A DNA stretch of 21,596 bases. Origin: Planctomycetaceae bacterium (lineage in GTDB: Bacteria; Planctomycetota; Planctomycetia; Pirellulales; Thermoguttaceae). The notes under the pieces are model-generated. The model had not been told where the DNA came from. It ran no database searches and worked only from the letters and a program-made list of their open reading frames with translations. Positions 7,764 to 14,928 of this stretch are shown piece by piece. Where the stretch lies: positions 1 through 21,596 of the forward strand of contig WRCR01000014.1 in the NCBI GenBank assembly GCA_009783865.1, in the 5' to 3' direction. The stretch's first letter is position 1, and each line of letters begins with the position of its first letter. The position numbers were made by a program, and so were the translations under genes.

Positions 7764-8333
7764 ATGATTTTAATGCTCGATAATTACGATTCGTTCACAT
7801 TCAATCTGGTACAATATTTTCGGATGCTTGGCGAAGAAGTCGTTGTCTACCGTAATGATAAAATAGACCTTGCCGCTGTTCAGGATATGCAGCCGAGTGC
7901 AATCGTTATTTCGCCAGGTCCCGGTAATCCAAGTGAAGCCGGTATTTCACTTGACGTTATTAAAACCTTCAAGGGCAAGATTCCGATACTCGGCATTTGT
8001 CTTGGTCATCAGTCCATCGTGCAGGCACTCGGCGGTGATATAGTTCGCGCCGAAAAAATTATGCACGGCAAGACCTCCCGCATAAAAAGTGACGGCAAAG
8101 GATTGTTCCAAGGCGTTACCGGTCAGTTTGAAGCTATGCGTTATCATTCGCTTGTTGCAAAGCGGGAGACATTGCCGCAGGAACTTGTGATAACGGCGGA
8201 ATCCGAAGACGATAATGAGATAATGGGCGTGCGGCACAAGGAATGTATCATGGAAGGTATCCAGTTTCATCCTGAATCGATAATGACCATTATCGGCAAA
8301 CGTCTTTTACGAAACTTTTTGGATATGATTTAA
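7764..8333 (+). CDS. trpG: Anthranilate synthase component II (glutamine amidotransferase)
   Basis: A class I glutamine amidotransferase that releases ammonia from glutamine for TrpE; in many bacteria the same protein also serves PabB in folate synthesis. Its 189 residues are typical. Seen here: MILMLDNYDSFTFNLVQYF at the N-terminus, the oxyanion-hole region SPGPGNPSEAG, the nucleophile Cys in GICLGHQ, and the catalytic His/Glu in FHPESI. The start ATG 7764 has a strong Shine-Dalgarno AGGAGA that overlaps the trpE stop codon, so translation is likely coupled. It lies 12 bases upstream of trpD. Confidence 0.95.
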   Translation: MILMLDNYDSFTFNLVQYFRMLGEEVVVYRNDKIDLAAVQDMQPSAIVISPGPGNPSEAGISLDVIKTFKGKIPILGICLGHQSIVQALGGDIVRAEKIMHGKTSRIKSDGKGLFQGVTGQFEAMRYHSLVAKRETLPQELVITAESEDDNEIMGVRHKECIMEGIQFHPESIMTIIGKRLLRNFLDMI

Positions 8334-8345
8334 CGAAAGAACACA

Positions 8346-9425
8346 ATGCCGAACCTTAATATATCACTGACATCGCTTTGCCGAAGATATACCCAGCGTC
8401 TTCTCAAACGGGAGAATTTAACCGGCGGTGAGGTTGAATCGTTTTTTCACGCTGTGCTGTCATCAGTCGAAACGGAATTGAGCATTGAAGAAAGCATTGC
8501 GCTGACCGGTTTTTTAATTGCGTTATCAGCGAAGGGCGAGACCATTCAGGAATTAGTCGGCGCAGCACGGGGAATGAGAGCGCACGCCAGCCGCATTCAG
8601 GTTCTCGGTTCGCCGGTTGTCGATATAGTCGGAACGGGCGGCGATGTGCTGCATACTTTCAATGTTTCCACAACATCGTCTTTCGTCATTGCCGGTGCGG
8701 GACTTGTTGTCGCAAAGCACGGTAACAGAGCGGTTTCAAGCCGATGCGGAAGTGCCGATGTACTCGAAAGTTGCGGCGTTGTACTCAACACGCCGCCGGA
8801 GTATATCGAGGAAATTATCGCCGAAATCGGCATCGGTTTTCTGTTTGCGCAGACCTTTCATCCAGCAATGCGGCGGGTAGCAAAAGTCCGCAAGAGCATC
8901 GGGCTTCGAACGCTGTTTAATCTTTTGGGACCGCTTACTAATCCTGCCGGTGCGGGCTGTTCTGTCATCGGAGTATATGAGCCGAAGCAGACGGAAATGT
9001 TTGCGGCGGCATTGCGGGAACTCAACTGCCGAAGAGCGATGGTCGTTCACGGTTATGACGGAATGGACGAAATAACGCTGACGACCCGAAGCAGAGTCAC
9101 GGAATTGAAAGACGGATTTTTGCGGACTTACGATTTGTTTCCTGAACTTTATTTCGGCGGCGAACTGGCAAGCGCAGAGGATTTGAAAGGCGGCGATACA
9201 GCCGAGAACGCCGAAACGCTCAAGAACATATTGTCGGGAAAGATACAAGGAGCGAAGCGAAACATTGTGCTTCTCAATTCAGCGGCAGCGTTATATTGCG
9301 CAGAGAAAGCGGAGACGCTGGAAGCGGGAATCGAGTTGGCGAAGCAGTCGATTGACTCCGGTGCAGCAGCGGAAAAACTTCGTCGTCTCGTTGAGTTGTC
9401 GGCAATGATTACGAGCCGCCGATGA
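8346..9425 (+). CDS. trpD: Anthranilate phosphoribosyltransferase
   Basis: TrpD joins anthranilate to PRPP, the second dedicated step in tryptophan synthesis. The 359-residue protein carries the expected PRPP and phosphate motifs DIVGTGGDVLHTFNVST, the KHGNRAVSSRCGSADVLE segment (Cys where Ser is usual in SGSADVLE), NLLGPLTNPAGA, and HGYDGMDEITLT. The N-terminus carries about 15 residues before the usual first helix. The gene follows trpG by 12 bases and closes this operon: trpC, trpF, trpB and trpA are not in the window. The ribosome-binding site (GAAAG before ATG 8346) is weak. A strong terminator follows 22 bases after the stop. Confidence 0.95.
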   Translation: MPNLNISLTSLCRRYTQRLLKRENLTGGEVESFFHAVLSSVETELSIEESIALTGFLIALSAKGETIQELVGAARGMRAHASRIQVLGSPVVDIVGTGGDVLHTFNVSTTSSFVIAGAGLVVAKHGNRAVSSRCGSADVLESCGVVLNTPPEYIEEIIAEIGIGFLFAQTFHPAMRRVAKVRKSIGLRTLFNLLGPLTNPAGAGCSVIGVYEPKQTEMFAAALRELNCRRAMVVHGYDGMDEITLTTRSRVTELKDGFLRTYDLFPELYFGGELASAEDLKGGDTAENAETLKNILSGKIQGAKRNIVLLNSAAALYCAEKAETLEAGIELAKQSIDSGAAAEKLRRLVELSAMITSRR

Positions 9426-9444
9426 TAACCGACGGGAGCAATAC

Positions 9445-9474
9445 GAGCGGCGGGTGATAACCCGCCGGTTTTTT
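9445..9474 (+). terminator. Terminator of the trp operon, built from the GTGATAAC palindromic repeat
   Basis: The stem CGGCGGGT (9448-9455) / ACCCGCCG (9460-9467), with a GATA loop, is followed by G and six T residues (9469-9474). The 26-base unit 9445-9470 is the same repeat found inside the start of mnmA on the other strand, differing by one compensatory base pair. Confidence 0.88.
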
Positions 9475-9478
9475 GCAG

Positions 9479-9508
9479 AAAAAAATTCAGGGACTTGCAA
9501 TCCCCGAA
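9479..9508 (-). terminator. Leftward terminator facing the trp terminator
   Basis: On the minus strand TTCGGGGA...TCCCTGAA form a 7-bp stem with one mismatch (plus 9486-9493 / 9501-9508) around a 7-base loop, followed by seven T residues (plus 9479-9485). It would stop leftward transcripts, yet the nearest leftward gene ends at 10352, more than 800 bases away. Confidence 0.55.
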
Positions 9509-9524
9509 AAAACATGATAGGATC
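9496..9524 (+). promoter_or_regulatory. Possible promoter for the structured RNA region
   Basis: TTGCAA (9496-9501), a 17-base spacer and TAGGAT (9519-9524), each matching consensus at 4 of 6 positions. It lies just upstream of the base-paired region and predicts a start near 9530. It overlaps the leftward terminator hairpin, so it is tentative. Confidence 0.35.
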
Positions 9525-9526
9525 CA

Positions 9527-9917
9527 CGTGTAATTAAAAATATCGTCCGGCGTGGTGCCGGATGGAATAAATTAAGAGTACGTTAACATTGAATAGCCGT
9601 TTAGCCCCGTTTCATAGAAACGGGCAGAGACGGATTGGTTGACTTCACGGTCAAAACTGCGTTGCAGTGTGAAGATAACTGATGACAAGAATGTAACGAT
9701 GCTCCCGTAGAGGGAGTGCTGTGTCTTGTCAATGGGAATCTTCAGCGTTCCTGTCTAAAGCAGTTATGCACCGCATTTGACCGCGGGAAGAAACCTATCT
9801 ATTCAACACGCCGCTCCCGTTCTAGAGTGGTCTCTGTTGACGTGATTCCCCTACTGTTTGCAGATACCTTTTCACAAATCAATCAATGCCCAACAAATCT
9901 CGTTTGAGAAGTGGGCA
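9527..9917 (+). ncRNA. Candidate large structured RNA of unknown family
   Basis: This stretch has no convincing reading frame but many helices. Hairpin 9543-9551/9557-9565. Long-range helix 9579-9588/9835-9844. Long-range helix 9589-9596/9799-9806 nested inside it. 9597-9602/9628-9633 enclosing 9606-9613/9617-9624. Hairpins 9639-9643/9650-9654 and 9656-9660/9664-9668. 9675-9681/9761-9767 enclosing 9683-9690/9724-9731 and 9702-9706/9712-9716. 9771-9774/9783-9786. A final hairpin 9887-9892/9912-9917. Two further pairings cross or compete with these: 9670-9676/9738-9744 and 9734-9740/9844-9850. Several helices contain G-U pairs only when read as plus-strand RNA, which supports that strand. I could not match it to RNase P RNA, tmRNA, SRP RNA, 6S RNA or a group I/II intron by their hallmark motifs. 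It could be a free RNA or the leader of the small ORF that follows. Confidence 0.5.
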
Positions 9918-9928
9918 GGAAGGACATT

Positions 9929-10117
9929 ATGATAGATAACCTTTGGCTGTATTGTTCGGGAGCGTGTTTATGTCTTCTTGGTGTAATTTTTAGAACCGCT
10001 GTCGCCGAATTTTTCAGAAATATGTGGCAGCCTAAAGGGGATACACAAAACGTCGCCCCAATCTGCCGTCTCCCAAGTGGCACTTTTTGCTCTTGCCAGC
10101 ATTTGCGGATATGTTAG
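9929..10117 (+). CDS. Putative small membrane protein, possibly frameshifted
   Basis: ATG 9929 is preceded by AGGAAGGA (9917-9924), among the best ribosome-binding sites in the window. The 62-residue product starts MIDNLWLYCSGACLCLLGVI, one hydrophobic segment at about residues 4-20, then a basic and polar stretch and a Cys-rich tail. From about 10050 the +1 frame looks more protein-like than the annotated tail. It encodes a second hydrophobic segment (VALFALASICGYVRI) and runs to TAG at 10181-10183. A one-base shift near 10046-10052 would therefore give a protein of about 84 residues with two membrane segments. I do not recognise the family. The gene directly follows the structured region, whose last hairpin touches the ribosome-binding site. 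It could also be a chance ORF. Confidence 0.4.
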   Translation: MIDNLWLYCSGACLCLLGVIFRTAVAEFFRNMWQPKGDTQNVAPICRLPSGTFCSCQHLRIC

Positions 10118-10351
10118 AATTTCCGCAGTTTATAACTTCGCCAGTTATCACTGGCGGCTAGTATTAAAAATGTCAAGATAGGTAAAATAACGTTAAAATA
10201 GGTAGTCACTATGTGCAAAATGATACAATTTACAGAAGTGTTTTGTTTTCAAGTAGTTACATCAATAAAATTTTTTAATTTAGGGCTTGATGTTAGGTGG
10301 TTCTGCCGCTTGCTGCTCGTAGAACCGGCTAAATGTTTTTACCGGCAAACT
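10118..10351. other. AT-rich gap after the small ORF
   Basis: It contains the possible frame-shifted continuation of the small ORF up to 10183. There is a palindrome with GATA loop on the minus strand (10139-10156), two copies of ATAGGTA about 22 bases apart near 10177-10205, and weak hairpins near 10308-10345 on the 3' side of the epimerase gene. I see no canonical terminator for that gene and no other gene. Confidence 0.5.
10139..10156 (-). repeat. Palindrome with GTGATAAC core (variant)
   Basis: The minus strand reads CGCCAGT GATA ACTGGCG, a perfect 7-bp stem. It shares the GT-GATA-AC centre with 2195-2220 and 9445-9470, but the outer stem differs. No T-run follows on either strand. Confidence 0.45.
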
Positions 10352-11257
10352 CTAATGTACCGCAAGTGCAAGATTTGCCGCGTAACATTGTCCGGGAGCA
10401 AGCAATATCATCTCCGGTTTAGTCATGATGTCAGTAACATCAACCGTAGCTTTGTCGGGCAGTCCGTTCCATGCTTCGAGACAAAGAAACGGCGGGTTTC
10501 CTTTCGGCGGCTGCCACAACAAAAGATAACGAAAGTTGGAATAATCCAGCGTCAAGTACGGTTCGCTTCGTGCATTGCAAAGCGAAACGCTCTTCTTTTG
10601 TACGGCATCGAGAATAATTGCATCCTTTGCGAAAAGTTCACGCCGCAGCGGAATGTTTCGTTTTCCCTCCAGCGGATAAGGAATTGACTGCCCCGACATC
10701 CACACACCGTCCAGCAAAAGTTGTTGCGGGATCTCATCGCTTTTGAAACGGATAGAGCAATCCTCGAACCGCTCAGATGAATCGAGCGGTACAAAAAAGC
10801 CGGGATGAAAACCAAGCGAAAACGGCATTGTTTCAGTGCCAGCATTGTGAACATCGAAAGTAACCAGCAGTCCGTTTTCTTGTAGTAAGTACTCTACACG
10901 AAAACGAAACGGAAACGGATACTGCTCAAGCGTTGTCTCATTCGATATAAAGACAAACGCTGCATGTTCGGCATCGTTGGTGTCTTCAGGAATAAATTGA
11001 ACCGACTGCAAAAAACCGTGAGGACAATGTATGGAATATGTCTTATCCCGATAACGATAAGACCCGTTTTTAACACGTCCGACTATCGGAAACAAAATCG
11101 GAGAGCGTCCGCTCCAATGTTTTTTGTCACCGTTCCAAAGGTATTCAACCGGTTTTTTGTTTGGAAACAATTTTTGAACGGACATCAGTTCCGCTCCGAC
11201 TGCCGAGATAGCAGCACGCAAGATTCCGTTGTCTATAATATGCGGAAAGTCAGTCAT
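10352..11257 (-). CDS. Aldose 1-epimerase family protein (galactose mutarotase-like)
   Basis: Members of this family (GalM and the LacX/YeaD branches) interconvert alpha and beta anomers of free or phosphorylated aldoses in the cytoplasm. Seen in 301 residues: an N-terminal GAELMSVQ strand, LWNGDKKHWSGRSPILFPIVGRV, the segment YSIHCPHGFLQ carrying a conserved His, LGFHPGFFVPL with the second His, and the closing CLEAWNGLPDK where the general-base Glu lies. These motifs fit the LacX-like branch better than classical GalM. I choose ATG 11257 because AGGTGGA stands 5 bases before it. A GTG nine bases earlier (11266) lies within that ribosome-binding site. The gene follows a small secreted-protein gene by 15 bases and is probably in its operon. 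Confidence 0.88.
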   Translation of the reverse strand: MTDFPHIIDNGILRAAISAVGAELMSVQKLFPNKKPVEYLWNGDKKHWSGRSPILFPIVGRVKNGSYRYRDKTYSIHCPHGFLQSVQFIPEDTNDAEHAAFVFISNETTLEQYPFPFRFRVEYLLQENGLLVTFDVHNAGTETMPFSLGFHPGFFVPLDSSERFEDCSIRFKSDEIPQQLLLDGVWMSGQSIPYPLEGKRNIPLRRELFAKDAIILDAVQKKSVSLCNARSEPYLTLDYSNFRYLLLWQPPKGNPPFLCLEAWNGLPDKATVDVTDIMTKPEMILLAPGQCYAANLALAVH

Positions 11258-11272
11258 AGATTCCACCTGCTC

Positions 11273-11662
11273 TTAACGCACTCTTCCGCCGACTTGCGGA
11301 GTACTGTAATTCGGCACCGGTGCCGACCTCATATTTGGATAGTAATGGATATGCTGTCCGAAGCCAGCACCCCGCTGTCCGCCGATGGAAGGACGTTTTC
11401 GCGGCATATCAAGAACTTTATCAACCGAATCAGACAACTGCCTTCCCTGCGCTGACTGCCGCTGAATCGCAGCTCCCTGCGCTCTGAATTCGTTCATCAT
11501 GTTCATCTGCGGTTTAACGTAGGTATGATAATTGCCTAAGGGATTACCACGCGAACTCTGGAACATGTTCATCCAAGGACTAATCGGCGGCGGCAACTGC
11601 GCCGAAACCGTATTAGACAGCAGAATAATAAAAACAATGGTCAGTAGGGAACATAAACGCAT
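11273..11662 (-). CDS. Small secreted protein, family not recognised
   Basis: A 129-residue exported protein with a clear signal peptide (MRLCSLLTIVFIILLSNTVSA, cleavage likely after residue 21). The mature part begins QLPPPISPWMNMF, is rich in Gln, Pro, Met, Asn and Arg, has no predicted membrane segment, and ends in a Gly/Arg-rich tail. ATG 11662 has a very strong ribosome-binding site (GGGAGGTG, 5-6 bases upstream) and an upstream promoter, so the product may be abundant. The N-terminal PPPxSPWxNxF pattern and the NYHTYVKPQ segment could define a small periplasmic family, but I can give no function. It is followed after 15 bases by the epimerase gene. Confidence 0.8.
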   Translation of the reverse strand: MRLCSLLTIVFIILLSNTVSAQLPPPISPWMNMFQSSRGNPLGNYHTYVKPQMNMMNEFRAQGAAIQRQSAQGRQLSDSVDKVLDMPRKRPSIGGQRGAGFGQHIHYYPNMRSAPVPNYSTPQVGGRVR

Positions 11663-11732
11663 ATTGCACCTCCCTTTTTATTTTTCAACAGTATTATGCA
11701 ACAGCCGCGGCATAAAACAACAGCTGATTATA

Positions 11733-11759
11733 ATTATACCGCAAACTCCGAAAAATCAA
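11733..11759 (-). promoter_or_regulatory. Promoter of the secreted-protein/epimerase pair
   Basis: On the minus strand TTGATT (plus 11754-11759), a 15-base spacer and a perfect TATAAT (plus 11733-11738). A second TATAAT follows directly (plus 11727-11732). The start would be near 11726 or 11720, about 60 bases before ATG 11662. Confidence 0.5.
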
Positions 11760-11768
11760 ACGTTGATA

Positions 11769-12887
11769 TCAGCGGTACATACCTCTTTCGCCGCCGCCCG
11801 TCAGGACTTTGCCGTAAAGACGAGTTGCTGTGCTGGTACCGAGAAGCGTGAAGCCCATTATCCGTTCCAGCGGAGCCATCATCCGTGCCAGTGTGCCGTC
11901 GGCGGAAACCCAGCGGCTTTCGACCACAAACACACGGTCACCGGGCAGCAGTTGATAATTCGTATGCGGGACTCCGTAAGCGGTTACTGCTACCCAGTCC
12001 ACCGGCATAATTACCGGCTTGTGCGTGTTGCCGACCGGTCGGGCAACCCAAATCCGTTTTGACGAATTTGGGGCTAAGCCGCTGGTGTTGGCAATCGCTT
12101 GCAGCACGGTTTCGTTTCCGGTATAGGGAAACCGAAAGACCTGTTCACCCAATGCGGACGACTGGAATATAACGTAGTAATCTTTGCTGTTGTAAGAATA
12201 CATATCGACCGCTATCTGCGGATGTTCCAATGCTTTGGACAAATGAAATTCGATTGCTTCCCGACATTCAGGTATTGTTAAACCGTTGATATAAACCCGA
12301 CCGTAAGAACCGAGTGTGATATAACCGTCTGGTCCTATCATGTGCTGGTTCGCAATTTGCTCTATATCCGACATTCGAACTAGCCGGGCGGAGACAGTGG
12401 GATTGCTTAACCGTCCTTGCGGATTGTCATTCGACTGCGTTAAATGCCGTGCTATAGTAATTTCTGTGTCCGCAAGTGAAAGTCCTTCTATACGGACTGC
12501 ACCGTATGAACTTCCGAGTTTAACCATTCCGCCGGGTTCGATTGAAAAGTTGCCGAAAATCGGTTCGTCGTCCGGCGTTCCTACTACATCGAGAGCAATA
12601 ACATCAAATACCCTTAAAAGATAAGGGTCTTTTGGAACGAGATGAACGGCTTCAACGGTGATAATGTCTGGCGGTTCGAGAAAGTATTGCGGCAGTGACG
12701 ATTTTGCTCCTTCTTTTGGAACATCGCGGAAAGCCGGTGTGCCAGCGGGTTTCGGGTCAAAAAGTGCAGTTCGGGAAACAATGCAGCCGGTTGATAGAAC
12801 GAGCATAGCGATGAGCAGGAACCATTTGAAAGCCCCCCGCTGTGTTTTGCCGCTATGATATTTTTTAGGGCAAAGGAAAGTTATCAT
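11769..12887 (-). CDS. Polysaccharide export (Wza-like) lipoprotein
   Basis: Wza-family proteins form outer-membrane channels or periplasmic adaptors for exopolysaccharide export. Seen in 372 residues: a lipoprotein signal with lipobox LSTG-C (Cys 35). Two Poly_export-like segments follow: one from LEPPDIITVEAV with its SIEPGGMVKLGSSYGAVRIEGLSLADTE repeat, the other around GPDGYITLGSYGRVYINGLTIPECREAIE. Then comes an SLBB-like stretch (YYVIFQSSALGEQVFRFPYTGNETVLQAIANTSGL) and a closing LLPGDRVFV. I choose ATG 12887: it places the lipobox at a normal distance, while the upstream in-frame start at 12974 adds 29 residues that do not look like a signal peptide and overlaps a possible -10 box. No glycosyltransferase or tyrosine kinase genes lie next to it, which is unusual for an export operon. 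Confidence 0.87.
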   Translation of the reverse strand: MITFLCPKKYHSGKTQRGAFKWFLLIAMLVLSTGCIVSRTALFDPKPAGTPAFRDVPKEGAKSSLPQYFLEPPDIITVEAVHLVPKDPYLLRVFDVIALDVVGTPDDEPIFGNFSIEPGGMVKLGSSYGAVRIEGLSLADTEITIARHLTQSNDNPQGRLSNPTVSARLVRMSDIEQIANQHMIGPDGYITLGSYGRVYINGLTIPECREAIEFHLSKALEHPQIAVDMYSYNSKDYYVIFQSSALGEQVFRFPYTGNETVLQAIANTSGLAPNSSKRIWVARPVGNTHKPVIMPVDWVAVTAYGVPHTNYQLLPGDRVFVVESRWVSADGTLARMMAPLERIMGFTLLGTSTATRLYGKVLTGGGERGMYR

Positions 12888-13190
12888 TGTTATGAATCCT
12901 TGTCCTGCTATGTATGTTTTTGAACCAGCCAACTGACGCAGCGTTTCAACATTTGCCGTGACGACCATTATCACATAACAAACCGCAACGCAGCAATCAT
13001 CTACCGTCTCCGAAATAATGTGGTGTGTTTATTTCCGAAACATCCCTTGTCTTACTTTTCGGCTATAGGAGTACCGCTATTGAAAAGAAAAAGGGGAAAT
13101 CCGTAAAACTGGCACAATCGTTAAATTCGGCGGCGGCAGGAGTTTTTAGAGAAAGAAAGAGCCGGAGTACCGGCTAAATGGCATTCTCTC
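12888..13190. other. Gap between flotillin and export genes
   Basis: About 300 bases. It contains the flotillin terminator (13150-13175), a 7-bp inverted repeat (GAAATAA 13012-13018 / TTATTTC 13029-13035), and a weak leftward promoter candidate (GATAAT at plus 12967-12972, TTGCTG at plus 12991-12996, spacing 18). I see no gene in it. Confidence 0.5.
13150..13175 (-). terminator. Terminator of the flotillin gene
   Basis: On the minus strand AGCCGG / CCGGCT pair (plus 13170-13175 / 13160-13165) around TACT, followed by a T-rich tail (TCTTTCTTTC, plus 13150-13159). It begins 15 bases after the flotillin stop. Confidence 0.6.
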
Positions 13191-14774
13191 TTACGCTTGC
13201 GGTTTTTCGTCTCCGCCGACTCCCGCTATCGTTGCAAACGTTTCAGGGAATTCGATTCCGCCGACTTCTTTCATCACTTGCATCATTGGCGGAAGCGTCT
13301 TCGCCATACTTTGCAGGAAACTCGATGTCGCAGATTGTCCGCCGTCTTTTGTACCGCCGTCCCAAACAATAATCTTGTCGAACTTGATGTTGCTGATTGC
13401 CTGCGACGATGCCTCAATCAGGTTATCGAAGTGTTCCAGCATCAACATTTGAAACGCCCGCTCCGAACCGCCGCACGCTTCGATGATACGCTGCAATCCT
13501 TCGCCCTTCTTTGCCAGGATTTCATATTGCCCTCTCGCTTCCGCTTCGAGTTTCGCAAAGATTGCCTTCGCTTCACCTTCTGCTTCGATGCGGCACTGCT
13601 CCGCAAGGGCTTCCGCTTCAACTATCGTCTTTGCTTTTTGCGCCTTCGCCGGTGCTTCCAATTCTGCACGCTGTTTCGCTTCCGTCAGTGATGCTTCCGC
13701 TTGCGCTGCCTTTGTTTGAGCAACATACTGCGCTTGCAGCACGGCGGCTTCCGCTTCCCGCTTCTTCGTTTCACCGATTTGATACGCTTCCGCTTTCTTC
13801 ACCATCAATTGGGCTTGCGAAGCGGCAATCACCGCTTGCGACCGGTTTTCACCTTCGACTGCCGCCGCATTTGCTTCTGCTGTTTGAACACGCATGTCCC
13901 GCTCGGACTGTTTCACCTGTGTATCGCAGATGAACGAGGCAGTCCGTTCACCGACCGTTTGTTCTTTTTTCAAGTCGGCAACTTGAATCGCTTGGTCGCG
14001 GGTCAATTCGGCAAGTTTCACTTCCTTGTCCCGTTCTGCTTCGCGGGTTCCAATCATCTGAATCTTGACCGCATTGGCAACCTGCACCGCTTTAACTTGT
14101 TCCGCTTCGGCAACTCGGATTTCGCCCATCTTTTCGTTGTCGGCAACATCGCCGCGTGCTTTTTGAATCGCTTCGGAAGCCGCCTTGCGTCCGATTGCTT
14201 CGATGTATCCGCTTTCGTCCGTGATGTCCGTGATGTTAACGTTAATCAGCACGAGACCGATTTTACGGAGTTCCGGTTCAAGCGAAGCGGTGATGCTCGA
14301 TAGGAAGGATTCCCGGTCGCGGTTGATTTCTTCGATGTGCATCGATGCAATGACTTGACGCAGTTGTCCGAAGATAATGTCTTCCGCCTGTTTGGCAATC
14401 TGCGGCTGCGTTAGTCCCAAAAGACGCACGGCAGCGTTTTGCATCTGTTCCGGTGTGGTTCCAATAGCAACGGTAAAAACGCTCGGCACATTGACGCGGA
14501 TGTTTTCCATCGACAAGGCACCCCTCAGCGGAATTTCAATTTGCATCGGTTCGAGATGCAGATAGGCGAAGTCCTGAATGATGGGCCAAACGAGCCGTGC
14601 TCCGCCGTGAATACAAATGGACGTTTGTCCTTTTCCGCTTTTCCCATAAACGACGAGGATGCGGTTGCTCGGACAACGCCGATAACGCCGGATGACGAGA
14701 ATGATAATCGACAGGAACGTAATTGCCAGCAGTACTGCACCGCCGGTGATAACAGCGTAAAATATATTGCCCAT
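13191..14774 (-). CDS. Flotillin-like SPFH membrane scaffold protein
   Basis: Flotillins are membrane-anchored scaffold proteins that organise functional membrane microdomains. Seen in 527 residues: an N-terminal membrane helix (about 5-28, GGAVLLAITFLSIIILVI) followed by RRYRR, an SPFH domain (about 35-200: NRILVVYGKSGKG, NVPSVFTVAIGTTPEQM, IIFGQLRQVIASMHIEEINRD, then LVLINVNITDITDESGYIEAIG). After it comes a long Ala/Glu-rich coiled-coil region with flotillin repeats (about 210-450, with many AEAxA), and a C-terminal tail. The start is ATG 14774. An in-frame TTG at 14852 is really the -35 box of a good promoter. No NfeD-type partner, common beside such genes, is seen next to it. Confidence 0.93.
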   Translation of the reverse strand: MGNIFYAVITGGAVLLAITFLSIIILVIRRYRRCPSNRILVVYGKSGKGQTSICIHGGARLVWPIIQDFAYLHLEPMQIEIPLRGALSMENIRVNVPSVFTVAIGTTPEQMQNAAVRLLGLTQPQIAKQAEDIIFGQLRQVIASMHIEEINRDRESFLSSITASLEPELRKIGLVLINVNITDITDESGYIEAIGRKAASEAIQKARGDVADNEKMGEIRVAEAEQVKAVQVANAVKIQMIGTREAERDKEVKLAELTRDQAIQVADLKKEQTVGERTASFICDTQVKQSERDMRVQTAEANAAAVEGENRSQAVIAASQAQLMVKKAEAYQIGETKKREAEAAVLQAQYVAQTKAAQAEASLTEAKQRAELEAPAKAQKAKTIVEAEALAEQCRIEAEGEAKAIFAKLEAEARGQYEILAKKGEGLQRIIEACGGSERAFQMLMLEHFDNLIEASSQAISNIKFDKIIVWDGGTKDGGQSATSSFLQSMAKTLPPMMQVMKEVGGIEFPETFATIAGVGGDEKPQA

Positions 14775-14823
14775 AGCAGGAATTGGAGTAAAGGGATGGA
14801 ATCTAACAGCGGCTAATATGGAC

Positions 14824-14852
14824 AATATACGGCACAGAAAACGGTTAGTCAA
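14824..14852 (-). promoter_or_regulatory. Promoter of the flotillin gene
   Basis: On the minus strand TTGACT (plus 14847-14852), 17-base spacer and TATATT (plus 14824-14829). Transcription would start near 14817, leaving about 43 bases before ATG 14774. Confidence 0.7.
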
Positions 14853-14928
14853 GAAATGCGGAAATAAAAACGCTACTCTGCGGCAATTTTGCCGGTCTAG
14901 CCGGTATAATCGTTAGCGTAGGCGTATT

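Noticed and set aside
9716..9907. 63-codon plus-strand frame inside the structured RNA region
   Set aside because: It starts with GTG, has no ribosome-binding site, and its bases are engaged in many helices that explain the sequence better.
9527..9917. Known RNA classes (RNase P RNA, tmRNA, SRP RNA, group I or II intron, T-box) for the structured region
   Set aside because: The hallmark sequences of these classes were looked for by eye and not found.
10211..10687. 158-codon plus-strand frame running into the epimerase gene
   Set aside because: Most of it is antisense to the epimerase, which carries clear family motifs; no ribosome-binding site was seen.
13197..14303. Several long plus-strand frames opposite the flotillin gene
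   Set aside because: They are explained by the Ala/Glu-rich codon pattern of the coiled coil on the minus strand; their products are compositionally odd.
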